A stretch of 13,209 nt of DNA from assembly GCA_964600845.1 (NCBI GenBank), contig CAZRJW010000029.1, forward strand, positions 1-13,209. The letters are read 5' to 3'. A program made the translations under genes and the position numbers. Positions 1 through 7,358 of this stretch are shown one piece after another; the first letter of the stretch is position 1; each line of letters opens with the position of its first letter. This stretch comes from JAGOTP01 sp964600845. Lineage in GTDB: Bacteria > Patescibacteriota > Patescibacteriia > 2-12-FULL-60-25. Below the pieces are notes generated by a model. That model saw only the letters and a list, made by a program, of their open reading frames with translations. It was not told the DNA's origin and made no database searches.

Positions 1-92
1 ACCACTTTTCGCGCTTTCCAGACTACTACACGCTCCACACCTGGGAACACGAAACGGGGAAGATCACTTGTTCCGAGCCGCTCGCTCTGTAA
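1..92 (+). CDS. C-terminal fragment of an unidentified protein
   Basis: Reading from base 3, an open frame of 29 codons runs off the left edge and ends at TAA (90-92). The peptide is mixed and ordinary in composition (it includes PDYYTLHTWEHETGK and ends SEPLAL), as expected for a real protein end. It stops ten bases before a strong intrinsic terminator, which supports a genuine plus-strand gene end. Too little is present to assign a family. It converges on the minus-strand surface-protein locus, and the two share the terminator. Confidence 0.5.
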   Translation, partial: HFSRFPDYYTLHTWEHETGKITCSEPLAL

Positions 93-101
93 GACAGATA
101 C

Positions 102-131
102 AAAATCCCCCGCTCATCAGCGGGGGATTTT
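102..131. terminator. Bidirectional intrinsic terminator
   Basis: A perfect 13-bp stem (102-114 with 119-131) closes a 4-nt loop. The stem is AAAATCCCCCGCT and its complement, so a GC core is flanked by A and T runs on both sides. It works in either direction, ending the plus-strand gene that stops at 92 and the minus-strand gene that stops at 143. Confidence 0.9.
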
Positions 132-142
132 AGTATTTCTCT

Positions 143-2527
143 CTACCGAACGTATCCCAGGACTCGGACCACCGCCCACTGGAACGGCGTCTGTGGCGCT
201 CCTCGGAAAGTGCGGCGATACTCGACGATTCCTTCACGTTCCAAAACAAGGTTACGTGGGAAGCGAATGCGATACATCAGGGTGTTCCAGGCAAGGTTCT
301 CCGCTTGATTCTGGAAGTTTGGTGCGTGACCAAACATCGTTCGGAAGGTTGCGAGGGCGCGTGGGACCATCAAACGTTCGTAGGCTAGGTTGCGTGTGAG
401 AGGGATTTGTCCGTTTGAGATCCGATCGAGATCGGCGACGGGCAAGTTCGCAGCCGGTCGGCCCAAGATCTCCTGCAAGTCACGGATAACCGCTTCACGT
501 TCTCCTCGACCTAAGGCGCGACTGCCGGTGTTTCCGCCTGCTTGGATAAACTGTTCGAGTGTCAACGTTGGTGCTGTTGGGGCTCCTGGAATTGCTGGAG
601 CAGGTTCAGATGGTGCTGGAGCTGGTGCGGCAGGAGCTGTAGGAGCTGTAGGAAGTGTTGATGTTGGAAGGACGAGCGGTGGAATTTGTGTCGTTGTGAA
701 GAATGTTTGGATTGGACCGCTTGCACCGCCGCCACCACCAACAGCTCCCCCGCCTCCGCCGCCGCCACCACTCGAAACGGGAGCGGATGCACAGGCGCTC
801 GTTGCAACTGAGCTTGCGGTTGAAGTAGCGGATTCGTTCTCGGCTACGTTACGGGCGATCACTGCGAAGGTATAGGTTGTTCCGCACGTAAGAGCTTGAA
901 CCGTGATCGTTGACCACGTGGATGAGGTCTGCCAGACAGGGCTTCCCGTAACAGCTGCCAACGCATCTAGGTACCCACTGAGGGTTGAGCTATAGATCGC
1001 GTATTCGACAGAGGTTGCATTGCTATTTGTTCCGAGATCAATCGAAAGAGAGGTGCGAGACAAGGCGGTGAGCGTTGGAGCAGTTGGCGCGTTTGGACTC
1101 ATCGTGAACACCGCCGAAGTCGCATACGCTGATGACGATGTCGCCATGAGGTTTACCGCTGCAACGCGGAATTCGTATTGCTCACCCGGAGAGAGGTCTG
1201 TGATATCCACAGCAGCGACACCCGATACGGATGTGGTCATACCAGGGTATTCCTCCCCCATCAGCGTGCGTCGATACTCGACGCTGAAAGAATCTTCATC
1301 ATCTGAGTTATCGATCCAGCCAAATGTAGCTGTTGAAGTTGAAACATGCGCTGCACCTGCGGAAGTTGGGGCGTTTGAAGCAGTTGTACTAATGAGATAC
1401 AGAGTTATCAGTTGATTGCGAGAAGAAATAGTCGCTGGCGTAGACGTACCCGCGTAACCCGCTGCGCTGACTGCGATCGAATAGGGGTTATACCCTCCCT
1501 CTGCCAAATCCTGCGTCGTACTCGTCATCACATGCGCTGGCAGGCTGGCTAACGTCGTGTAGCCAGTACCATCCGTACCCCCCAGAGACGTTTCAAGCGT
1601 GCCCGCATCTGTCGCGGCGACAGATGCACCAGAAATACCCGTAGCGGATCCCTCTCGAGCCGCCAACACTTGGACATCGTACTTCACTAAGATCGAGCCC
1701 AACCCATCGATTGCGGCTGAAGCGTTATTAAAACTCACGTTATCAAACGTATTCAACCCATCCGCCGAAGAGACAAGGTCTACTTCCGTGCTGCCTTGAA
1801 TGACGCTATCAGAAATCGTGACGTTAGCCGTCGTACCTGAAAGGAGCAGCCCGACAAAGTTCGCGGTCGTCGTAACCGAAGAGATCTGTGTTCCTGAGGA
1901 GCCGATAAGCGCAATCGCCGACAACGTGGCCTCATTTCGTTCAATCACCGGAGGATCGGTCAGACCGCCCATCAATGTCGCTGCCGCAGACACAACTGAG
2001 GAGCTGTCGTAAGCATAGTTACCCCCAGTTGGAATGAAGAGGTTATCGATAAAGGCTTCTGTTATGATTGGAATCCCAAAACAAACCGCATCCAAGGCGA
2101 CTCCGCTATTCGCGACTGAATCTGGAACAAGTACCGTCAGCTTAGAGCCAACGATATCCACCAAGGCTACATGAAACGTCTCCGTTCCACCCGCAGTAAG
2201 AGCTGTCAGATCGTACCCATCCGCCATGACAAAATCGACGTTACAGTCTCCATCTTGGGCAATTAACATCGTGTTAGCCGGTACGCCAAATGGAACGATC
2301 GCGTCGTCATAATCGGTCCCTCCAAATGAAAAGAGCATTTTAGAGAGCGCATATTGGCTATCCCCTGCAGCTACGCCCGTAATTCGCACTCCACTTAGCG
2401 TTGAACTAGCAACTCCACTCAGAAGAACTCCATCTTCATTAGAGGCGGCGGTGATCAGCGTTGAATTTCCGGCGCCAACAATCGAAACGCTCGTTGTCGC
2501 CGAGGTGGAAGAGACCGAGAAGCCCAC
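143..2527 (-). CDS. FN3-domain surface protein (downstream part of a TAG-interrupted adhesin)
   Basis: This is a 794-codon ORF beginning with GTG directly after the TAG of the upstream ORF, in the same frame. It has no signal peptide, although its domains are extracellular types. In order: beta-helix-like Ser/Thr/Val repeats (about 1-280); an Ig-like carboxypeptidase-regulatory-type domain (about 281-380, with GISGASVAATD and GGTDGTGYTTLASLPAH); two fibronectin type III domains (about 386-477 and 481-578); a Gly-rich stretch (586-604); a Pro/Ala/Thr linker (about 605-655); and a C-terminal domain (about 656-794) containing a repeated unit. A role in surface attachment is inferred from the architecture. 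The missing export signal and the frame continuity suggest it is the 3' part of one gene with 2528-3967. An AGG seven bases before the GTG could allow coupled re-initiation, but the product would then stay in the cytoplasm. Confidence 0.8.
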   Translation of the reverse strand: MGFSVSSTSATTSVSIVGAGNSTLITAASNEDGVLLSGVASSTLSGVRITGVAAGDSQYALSKMLFSFGGTDYDDAIVPFGVPANTMLIAQDGDCNVDFVMADGYDLTALTAGGTETFHVALVDIVGSKLTVLVPDSVANSGVALDAVCFGIPIITEAFIDNLFIPTGGNYAYDSSSVVSAAATLMGGLTDPPVIERNEATLSAIALIGSSGTQISSVTTTANFVGLLLSGTTANVTISDSVIQGSTEVDLVSSADGLNTFDNVSFNNASAAIDGLGSILVKYDVQVLAAREGSATGISGASVAATDAGTLETSLGGTDGTGYTTLASLPAHVMTSTTQDLAEGGYNPYSIAVSAAGYAGTSTPATISSRNQLITLYLISTTASNAPTSAGAAHVSTSTATFGWIDNSDDEDSFSVEYRRTLMGEEYPGMTTSVSGVAAVDITDLSPGEQYEFRVAAVNLMATSSSAYATSAVFTMSPNAPTAPTLTALSRTSLSIDLGTNSNATSVEYAIYSSTLSGYLDALAAVTGSPVWQTSSTWSTITVQALTCGTTYTFAVIARNVAENESATSTASSVATSACASAPVSSGGGGGGGGAVGGGGGASGPIQTFFTTTQIPPLVLPTSTLPTAPTAPAAPAPAPSEPAPAIPGAPTAPTLTLEQFIQAGGNTGSRALGRGEREAVIRDLQEILGRPAANLPVADLDRISNGQIPLTRNLAYERLMVPRALATFRTMFGHAPNFQNQAENLAWNTLMYRIRFPRNLVLEREGIVEYRRTFRGAPQTPFQWAVVRVLGYVR

Positions 2528-3967
2528 CTAGGAACCTGCGGCGAGCGTAATACTGTCACCTGAGCGGACAAACTGGTTAATCGCCGAAGTCGAGGTCGCA
2601 TCCACCGTCATATAATCAATGACCCCGGTATCGTCGATCGAGATCGTGTTTCTGCGCGCTATGGTGCTCGCTCCGATATCGAGTGCTCCATTTACATCTA
2701 CATACGGACTGAAGGCGGCCGTTTCAAGATCATTCGTCGTAGATACATCATCCACCTTCAAGAAAGGATAGGCCGTCACGGAAGTTGCATCGCTTACGTC
2801 TGTATCAGGCCCACCAGCGACAGTGCTTCGTACAACCTGCCCGAATCCGTACGCGCCATTATACGCGTTATTCTGGGTAAAGACGTTTAACGGTTGGTGC
2901 GTGTAACTAATTCCCGCCGCGCCACTCGTCGTGGTCGCGTTATAGATAAGGTTATAAGACGCCTCAACATGCGCAACGATGTCCGGACGATCGTACTGGA
3001 TGCCTAGCACGAGTGGATTTCCATTCGAACATCCTCCTCGTTGTCGAATCGTATTATGAGCAAATGTGTAACTTCCGTTCCATGCTTGGTCCTGTTGAAT
3101 GGTTACGGAGATGGCGGAACAGTTTGTCACTGTCCTGGGCGAATCAATGAAGTTTCCGCCAAAATAGTTCGCTCCGCTTGCAAAGGCCATGAGCGAGCTA
3201 TCAATGGAATCTGTGATAAATTCGGTTGGATAGTTAATGGTATTTGTAGCAAAGGTCAGATCCGAACCTTCCAAAACCACTAAGCGCAAAGAGCTGTTGC
3301 CATAGTCAGAGCGATTTGAGAACGTATTTCCCGTAATCAGCAATTGGCTTGAACTGACGGCGGTCGAGAAGATCGCTGCCTGATCCTCGCCCGCCATGCG
3401 CCCATAGAAGGTATTGTTCTGGATCACGCCTTGAGTACTCGTCCCCATCAGCCTGAGCAAGTTGAGGTTCGTATTGTTCAGAATCGAAAAATTCTGGCCT
3501 CCGTACAAAAAAGCGATACTGCTACTCGCGACCGTAGAAAACGTGTTGTCCACAATCCGTACCCCACTAATCGGCTCGCTGGGTACGAGCGTGGCCGTAG
3601 CGAGCATGACATTTCCAAAGGTACACGCCTGCACGGTCGAACTCGTAGAGAGGTAGACCCGGTTATCTCCTGACGTCAGCTGCGATATCACCGCTCCACC
3701 CGTACAGGTAACCGTCGAAGAAACGTTTGGAAAGTTGATGGGCCAGGATTCGGAAGCTGTGAGGTACGGCGATGGCGCATCCCCTTGTACTTCGTAGACA
3801 TCTCCGGGCGCAGGAGGGTCACTTACATCCGTAAACGCAGCGCCAAGCGTGGCGAAGTCACAGCCGGCCGCACAAATTGATTTTGTCGCTGCGTGAACAG
3901 AAGAAGCGGTTACAAGTCCTATACATCCAATGAGCAGGGAAAGGGTCAGTTTAAAAAGGGGACGCAT
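2528..3967 (-). CDS. Secreted right-handed beta-helix protein (upstream part of the interrupted adhesin)
   Basis: This encodes 479 aa from an internal ATG at 3967. The same frame stays open upstream to 4147, but that would overlap comF and lacks an export signal, whereas the ATG at 3967 opens a clear Sec signal peptide (MRPLFKLTLSLLIGCIGLVT, then ASSVHA, cleavage near residue 26). The mature part has the N-N-T/F-rich repeats of right-handed beta-helix proteins (ILNNT, IQNNTFYG, ITGNTF, FAHNTI, ASYNLIYN, TQNNAYNG). The ORF ends ...SGDSITLAAGS-TAG. The family motif at this point is usually GDTI-x-LAAGTY, so the TAG stands where Tyr is expected. No strong Shine-Dalgarno is visible. A TATAAT promoter lies just upstream. 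Probably a cell-surface or extracellular binding protein; the substrate is unknown. Confidence 0.8.
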   Translation of the reverse strand: MRPLFKLTLSLLIGCIGLVTASSVHAATKSICAAGCDFATLGAAFTDVSDPPAPGDVYEVQGDAPSPYLTASESWPINFPNVSSTVTCTGGAVISQLTSGDNRVYLSTSSTVQACTFGNVMLATATLVPSEPISGVRIVDNTFSTVASSSIAFLYGGQNFSILNNTNLNLLRLMGTSTQGVIQNNTFYGRMAGEDQAAIFSTAVSSSQLLITGNTFSNRSDYGNSSLRLVVLEGSDLTFATNTINYPTEFITDSIDSSLMAFASGANYFGGNFIDSPRTVTNCSAISVTIQQDQAWNGSYTFAHNTIRQRGGCSNGNPLVLGIQYDRPDIVAHVEASYNLIYNATTTSGAAGISYTHQPLNVFTQNNAYNGAYGFGQVVRSTVAGGPDTDVSDATSVTAYPFLKVDDVSTTNDLETAAFSPYVDVNGALDIGASTIARRNTISIDDTGVIDYMTVDATSTSAINQFVRSGDSITLAAGS

Positions 3968-3998
3968 AAGTATCAGGAATGAACAATCTGGTTCAAGA

Positions 3999-4007
3999 AT
4001 TATACCA
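3999..4007 (-). promoter_or_regulatory. Extended -10 promoter for the beta-helix/FN3 locus
   Basis: On the minus strand the sequence reads TGGTATAAT, a perfect -10 hexamer preceded by the TGn extended element. No good -35 is seen at the usual distance. It overlaps the TAA stop of comF and would give a leader of about 25-30 nt to the ATG at 3967. Confidence 0.6.
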
Positions 4008-4683
4008 TACTTTGCGCAAGAACAAGCCCCTGAACCGATGCCGCTTCGGCAGCATGGAGCTGCAATGATGCCTCTTTTAGCGTCGCTCCCGACGTGTAGA
4101 CGTCGTCGATCAATAAAATCTCCTCCCCTTTTACATTTTCCGTACACACAAACGCTTCTTCCAGGTTTATTGCTCGAGCTTCTGCTGTAGCTAAACGCGC
4201 GTTTGTTTGAGTAATACGTGTACGCGCAAGCGCCTGACGCACTGGAACAGTAGGAAAAAAGAGTGCTTGCACGAGGGTCGCTAAACGAAACGCGTGATCC
4301 ATTCCCCGCGTTCGTTGACGATCTGGATCCATCGGTAAGGGAACAATCAGGGTCGGTGCCGGCAAAAGTACGGACAGCCCATCAGACTCCTCTCGAAAGC
4401 GGAGTAAGACATCTCGCAGAGCCTCCTCCTCTAAACACAGGGCTCGCTGGTACTTAAATGAACGGATCAATCCACCTATAATCGGCTGTTGGTAGCTAGA
4501 AACAGCGATCAGGGTCGTTAAGGGGTGGTCCTCGGGCAAGGCGACCCGTCCAACAAATGAGATCGTTTCAAGACAGGACGAACATAACCACTCCCCTTCT
4601 GTCGTACAACTAAGGCAGCTCGGCGGAAAGAGCCCGTCGAGGACCAAGCGCACCCCCTCTCGCGAAGCCTCGCGCGGCGTCAT
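4000..4683 (-). CDS. comF: ComF family phosphoribosyltransferase-like protein
   Basis: The product is 227 aa, the usual ComF size. It has an N-terminal zinc-binding Cys pair set (CLSC at 23-26 and CSSC at 34-37), the SFKYQ segment (75-79), a VPLP...RQRTRG motif (114-126), and a C-terminal PRPP-binding motif ILLIDDVYTSGAT (189-201). ComF proteins in naturally competent bacteria act with the DNA-uptake machinery at the cytoplasmic face; their chemistry is not fully settled. The start at 4683 is preferred because AGGAG sits just before it and it clears the previous stop at 4695, although the spacing is short. An ATG at 4713 would overlap the upstream gene. It is the third gene of a tight operon behind VirB4, which suggests a DNA-uptake or transfer role for the module. 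Confidence 0.92.
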   Translation of the reverse strand: MTPREASREGVRLVLDGLFPPSCLSCTTEGEWLCSSCLETISFVGRVALPEDHPLTTLIAVSSYQQPIIGGLIRSFKYQRALCLEEEALRDVLLRFREESDGLSVLLPAPTLIVPLPMDPDRQRTRGMDHAFRLATLVQALFFPTVPVRQALARTRITQTNARLATAEARAINLEEAFVCTENVKGEEILLIDDVYTSGATLKEASLQLHAAEAASVQGLVLAQSMV

Positions 4684-4694
4684 AGCTCCTGTGC

Positions 4695-5309
4695 TTAGAG
4701 CGCCTCTACCCACTCAATCCGAGACACGACCCAATTTGTGCCCGCACGCTGGAACGTGATGTTCGCCTGTCGATACATTGTCTGAGCCGCCGCATCTCCA
4801 GCCTCGACGATCACCTGAGCATCTACTTGAACGGTTACCTCTTCCTGGTTTCGAATTGGTGTTGAAGAGGTAATCTTGGAAGCTAACCCACGAACCGTCT
4901 GGCCCCAGCCCCCGGAACGAAGCGGATACGCAGCTCGAAGACGTGCCTGTTCAGCGACAAAAAAGGCTCGAACGGTAGGTGTCGCCTCTAACCCTGCGTC
5001 ACGCAAGGCGGCAAAGTCATCTGCATTGGAATAACTCCCGGCACGTGAGGCGAAATCCTGCGCCATGCGACGGAGTCGATCCTCCAAACGACGAGATTCA
5101 AGCGCGGCTGGATCAGCGGGAGTGGGAGCGCTTGGCGTAGGCTCTGACGGGAGAATCCCTGTCTGCGTCTGCCCCTCTGGATACGCAGGCGGCTGAATGA
5201 CAGGCGCTGACGGATCTTTCCTGAGCGGCCAAAGAAGCCAGAAAAGAACTCCCGCGATAACGAGGACTCCGAAGACGATAAGAAGGATGGCCTGGGTGCG
5301 TCGTTGCAT
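4695..5309 (-). CDS. Single-pass membrane protein, VirB8/NTF2-like candidate
   Basis: The product is 204 aa. A short basic N-terminus (MQRRTQ) is followed by one hydrophobic helix (about 7-29), a Pro-rich spacer (about 32-69), a helical stretch (about 72-135), and a C-terminal beta-rich part (about 145-204, with VTVQVDAQVIVEAG and ITFQRAGTNWVVSRIEWVEA) whose pattern resembles NTF2-like folds. VirB8 of type IV secretion systems has the same layout: a cytoplasmic tail, one TM helix and an outer NTF2-like domain. Assignment as VirB8-like is inferred from layout and from its place 18 nt behind the VirB4 gene. No signature motif proves it. The start lacks a clear Shine-Dalgarno. Confidence 0.7.
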   Translation of the reverse strand: MQRRTQAILLIVFGVLVIAGVLFWLLWPLRKDPSAPVIQPPAYPEGQTQTGILPSEPTPSAPTPADPAALESRRLEDRLRRMAQDFASRAGSYSNADDFAALRDAGLEATPTVRAFFVAEQARLRAAYPLRSGGWGQTVRGLASKITSSTPIRNQEEVTVQVDAQVIVEAGDAAAQTMYRQANITFQRAGTNWVVSRIEWVEAL

Positions 5310-5327
5310 ATGAAAAAAAAGGATAGA

Positions 5328-7220
5328 TTACTTACCGGCGGTCTGTTCCGCGTAGTCTTTCTTTGCCTGCTCAATCTTCAACAGCTGCTCTGGATTCGTC
5401 GTCACGATCTGATCTTCCGTGTACGAAGCGACGACTTGAATCGCCGCGTGCTTCGCTCCCGCAAAGAAGATCCCCTCTCCCACACCGGACTCAAGCAGCA
5501 AGTACTTCTCGGACTGGGTGAGCAAGAAGGTACGCGCCACCAAGTCGATGGATGCCGGTGACTGCTTCAAGAGCAGCTGCATGGAGCTGTTCGTCACGAT
5601 CGCCTGGCCATATGGCGAGGTCAAGAAGTCGTTGACGTCTTGGGTAATCGTCGTAATGCCAAGATAGTACTTGCGACAGCGCTTTACGAGCGCGAAGATA
5701 AATTTCGCTGAATCCTCCGACTGCATCAGCCACCAAGCCTCATCGATCACGAGCATGCGCTTCTTGCGCTCGGAACGCACCACGTTCCAGATGTAGTTGA
5801 CGATCGTATAAATCGCCATCGGACGCAGCTCATCTTCAAGGTCACGCACCGAGAAGGTTACCAGCTGGTTATTCATCTGCACCGTTGTTGGCGAATTCAA
5901 AAGACCCGCAAACGTTCCTTCCGTAAACTTACGTAATTTGATAATCAAGTCGGTTGTGCCTTCCATCCCTTCCAAAATATCTTGGAAGTCCTTCATGATC
6001 GGCGCTTCGAGCTTCGAAAGGTCCGCTCCTGGCACGATGTCTTTCTTGGCGTAGGTTTCAAGCAACGCACGATCGAGAATCGAATCTTCTTGTGGAGTCA
6101 GCTTGCCTAACATCAAACGGAGCAAGCCTTTGATCGTAATAACCGCGCTACGAATAATATCTTCCGCCGACGCCGTCTCCCCTGTTGGGCGTGGCAAGTC
6201 AAACGGATTGAGCTTCGACTTGGACGATAATGAAATATTAATGTACGTACCTCCGACCGCATCCGAAAGATGCTTGTACTCCATTTCTGGGTCAATAACG
6301 ATCACGTCTACGCCCAACATCATCGAACGCACAATTTCGAGTTTAATTGCGTAACTTTTTCCGGCACCAGACGTCGCAAAAATAACCGCATTCGCGTTTT
6401 GCAGCGAGAAGCGGTCAAACAAAATCAACGAGTTATTGTGGCGATTGATCCCGTACAAAATACCGTTGTCACTCGAAAGCTCGGCGGAAGTGAATGGGAA
6501 GGACGACGCGATTGGCGACGTACTCATGTTGAACGTAATCTGTAATTCGTCGTTGCAGAGCGGCATGGTCGAGTTGAAGCCTTGCTCGGACTGGAAATAC
6601 GCACGACGCGTATAGATCAGCGCTGAAGCGAATGTTCCTTCCACCTGACTCGTGACGCGCTCAAGCTCGTCCATGTCCTTCGAGTAGAAGGTGCAGTAAA
6701 AGGCGAACTGGAAAAAGTGCTCGATCCCTTGTGTGAGGTCATCACGCAGCTGCTCTACGTCGCGTAACGCCGTTTCTGTGATTGGATCACGTGGCTTCCC
6801 TGTTTCGTTGTCCGACATGATCTGCGCCTCAAGAATACCCACCTTACGCTTCAACTGTTTTAAAATGACGTCCGATTTAATCGGATAGAAATACATCGAA
6901 ATGTCGAGCTGGGCACTCAAGTTGATAATCGGGGACGCCCAACCCACCGACACGTAACGTGGATAGGTCACCACGAACAACGTACGACAAAAAATATCGC
7001 CCAAACGAACGAATGAAGGTTCAATCTTCATCGACGCCGGCGCGATCAAATCCTTTACGACAGCCGCCCCTTTTCGATACAACCGCTCATCTTCAAGCGC
7101 GGCATGCTCTTCGGCCTGTTTTTGTTTGAGCGCTTCTTTCGAAGGCCCCTTCTCAAGCTTCGGCTTTTCCAACGTGAGGGCCGGATTCGCCGGCTTCTGC
7201 GGCTCAGTTTCAAAGGACAT
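5328..7220 (-). CDS. virB4: VirB4/TraC-type ATPase of a type IV secretion or DNA-uptake system
   Basis: The product is 630 aa. Residues about 1-50 are a charged, low-complexity leader. Residues about 60-240 are the part that precedes the motor. The ATPase core has Walker A in ATSGAGKS (282-289), a VIVIDPEMEY segment (307-315), Walker B RMLVIDEAWW (488-497), and a TTITQDVNDF motif (523-532). VirB4 proteins are hexameric ATPases at the inner membrane that power pilus assembly and substrate transfer. In CPR bacteria the VirB4 region is commonly split, and the gene at 12078-12746 looks like the partner normally found just upstream; here the two are separated by about 4.8 kb. A TATACT box lies only a few bases upstream of the start, so a very short leader is possible. 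No Shine-Dalgarno is visible. Confidence 0.93.
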   Translation of the reverse strand: MSFETEPQKPANPALTLEKPKLEKGPSKEALKQKQAEEHAALEDERLYRKGAAVVKDLIAPASMKIEPSFVRLGDIFCRTLFVVTYPRYVSVGWASPIINLSAQLDISMYFYPIKSDVILKQLKRKVGILEAQIMSDNETGKPRDPITETALRDVEQLRDDLTQGIEHFFQFAFYCTFYSKDMDELERVTSQVEGTFASALIYTRRAYFQSEQGFNSTMPLCNDELQITFNMSTSPIASSFPFTSAELSSDNGILYGINRHNNSLILFDRFSLQNANAVIFATSGAGKSYAIKLEIVRSMMLGVDVIVIDPEMEYKHLSDAVGGTYINISLSSKSKLNPFDLPRPTGETASAEDIIRSAVITIKGLLRLMLGKLTPQEDSILDRALLETYAKKDIVPGADLSKLEAPIMKDFQDILEGMEGTTDLIIKLRKFTEGTFAGLLNSPTTVQMNNQLVTFSVRDLEDELRPMAIYTIVNYIWNVVRSERKKRMLVIDEAWWLMQSEDSAKFIFALVKRCRKYYLGITTITQDVNDFLTSPYGQAIVTNSSMQLLLKQSPASIDLVARTFLLTQSEKYLLLESGVGEGIFFAGAKHAAIQVVASYTEDQIVTTNPEQLLKIEQAKKDYAEQTAGK

Positions 7221-7233
7221 AGAGGACGAAGAC

Positions 7234-7242
7234 AGTATACCA
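7234..7242 (-). promoter_or_regulatory. Extended -10 promoter for virB4
   Basis: The minus strand reads TGGTATACT, matching the extended -10 form seen before the beta-helix gene. The predicted start of transcription is about seven bases before the ATG, so the mRNA would be almost leaderless. There is no convincing -35. It allows virB4, the VirB8-like gene and comF to be expressed despite the insert that separates them from PrgI. Confidence 0.5.
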
Positions 7243-7275
7243 CATCATTTTCTGAGAAGCTGTTGAATACGAGAA

Positions 7276-7339
7276 CGCCGCCGACGAGGAAGACGTGTGC
7301 TGACCTTAAGGAAGATCGGCCACGTTCTCGTCGGCGGCG
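7276..7339 (-). terminator. Long-loop hairpin at the 3' end of the two-TM coiled-coil gene
   Basis: A perfect 13-bp inverted repeat (CGCCGCCGACGAG at 7276-7288 with 7327-7339) closes a 38-nt loop holding the palindrome CCTTAAGG. It lies about 20 bases past the stop at 7359. The downstream tail (GTTCTCGTATT) is only weakly U-rich, so it may be a terminator, an mRNA-stabilising end or a recombination-type structure. Its left arm and tail resemble the hairpin at 8476-8532. Confidence 0.55.
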
Positions 7340-7358
7340 AAGAGTCACCGCTTCTGCA

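Noticed and set aside
143..145. General reassignment of TAG to an amino acid
   Set aside because: The locus itself ends at TAG (143-145) beside a strong terminator, and the 10673-11947 gene also ends at TAG, so TAG is a normal stop. The internal TAG at 2528 needs a local explanation.
730..775. Tandem repeat of CCG/CCA triplets
   Set aside because: This is the coding sequence of the poly-glycine linker in the FN3 protein (minus strand), so it is explained by the protein. It could be a slippage-prone spot but shows no frameshift.
7262..7339. Integron attC-like site at the end of the two-TM gene
   Set aside because: GTTGAAT at 7262-7268 fits the GTTRRRY core, but such a 7-mer is expected by chance about once per kilobase. 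No matching RYYYAAC partner sits at the other end of the hairpin, and no integrase is present.
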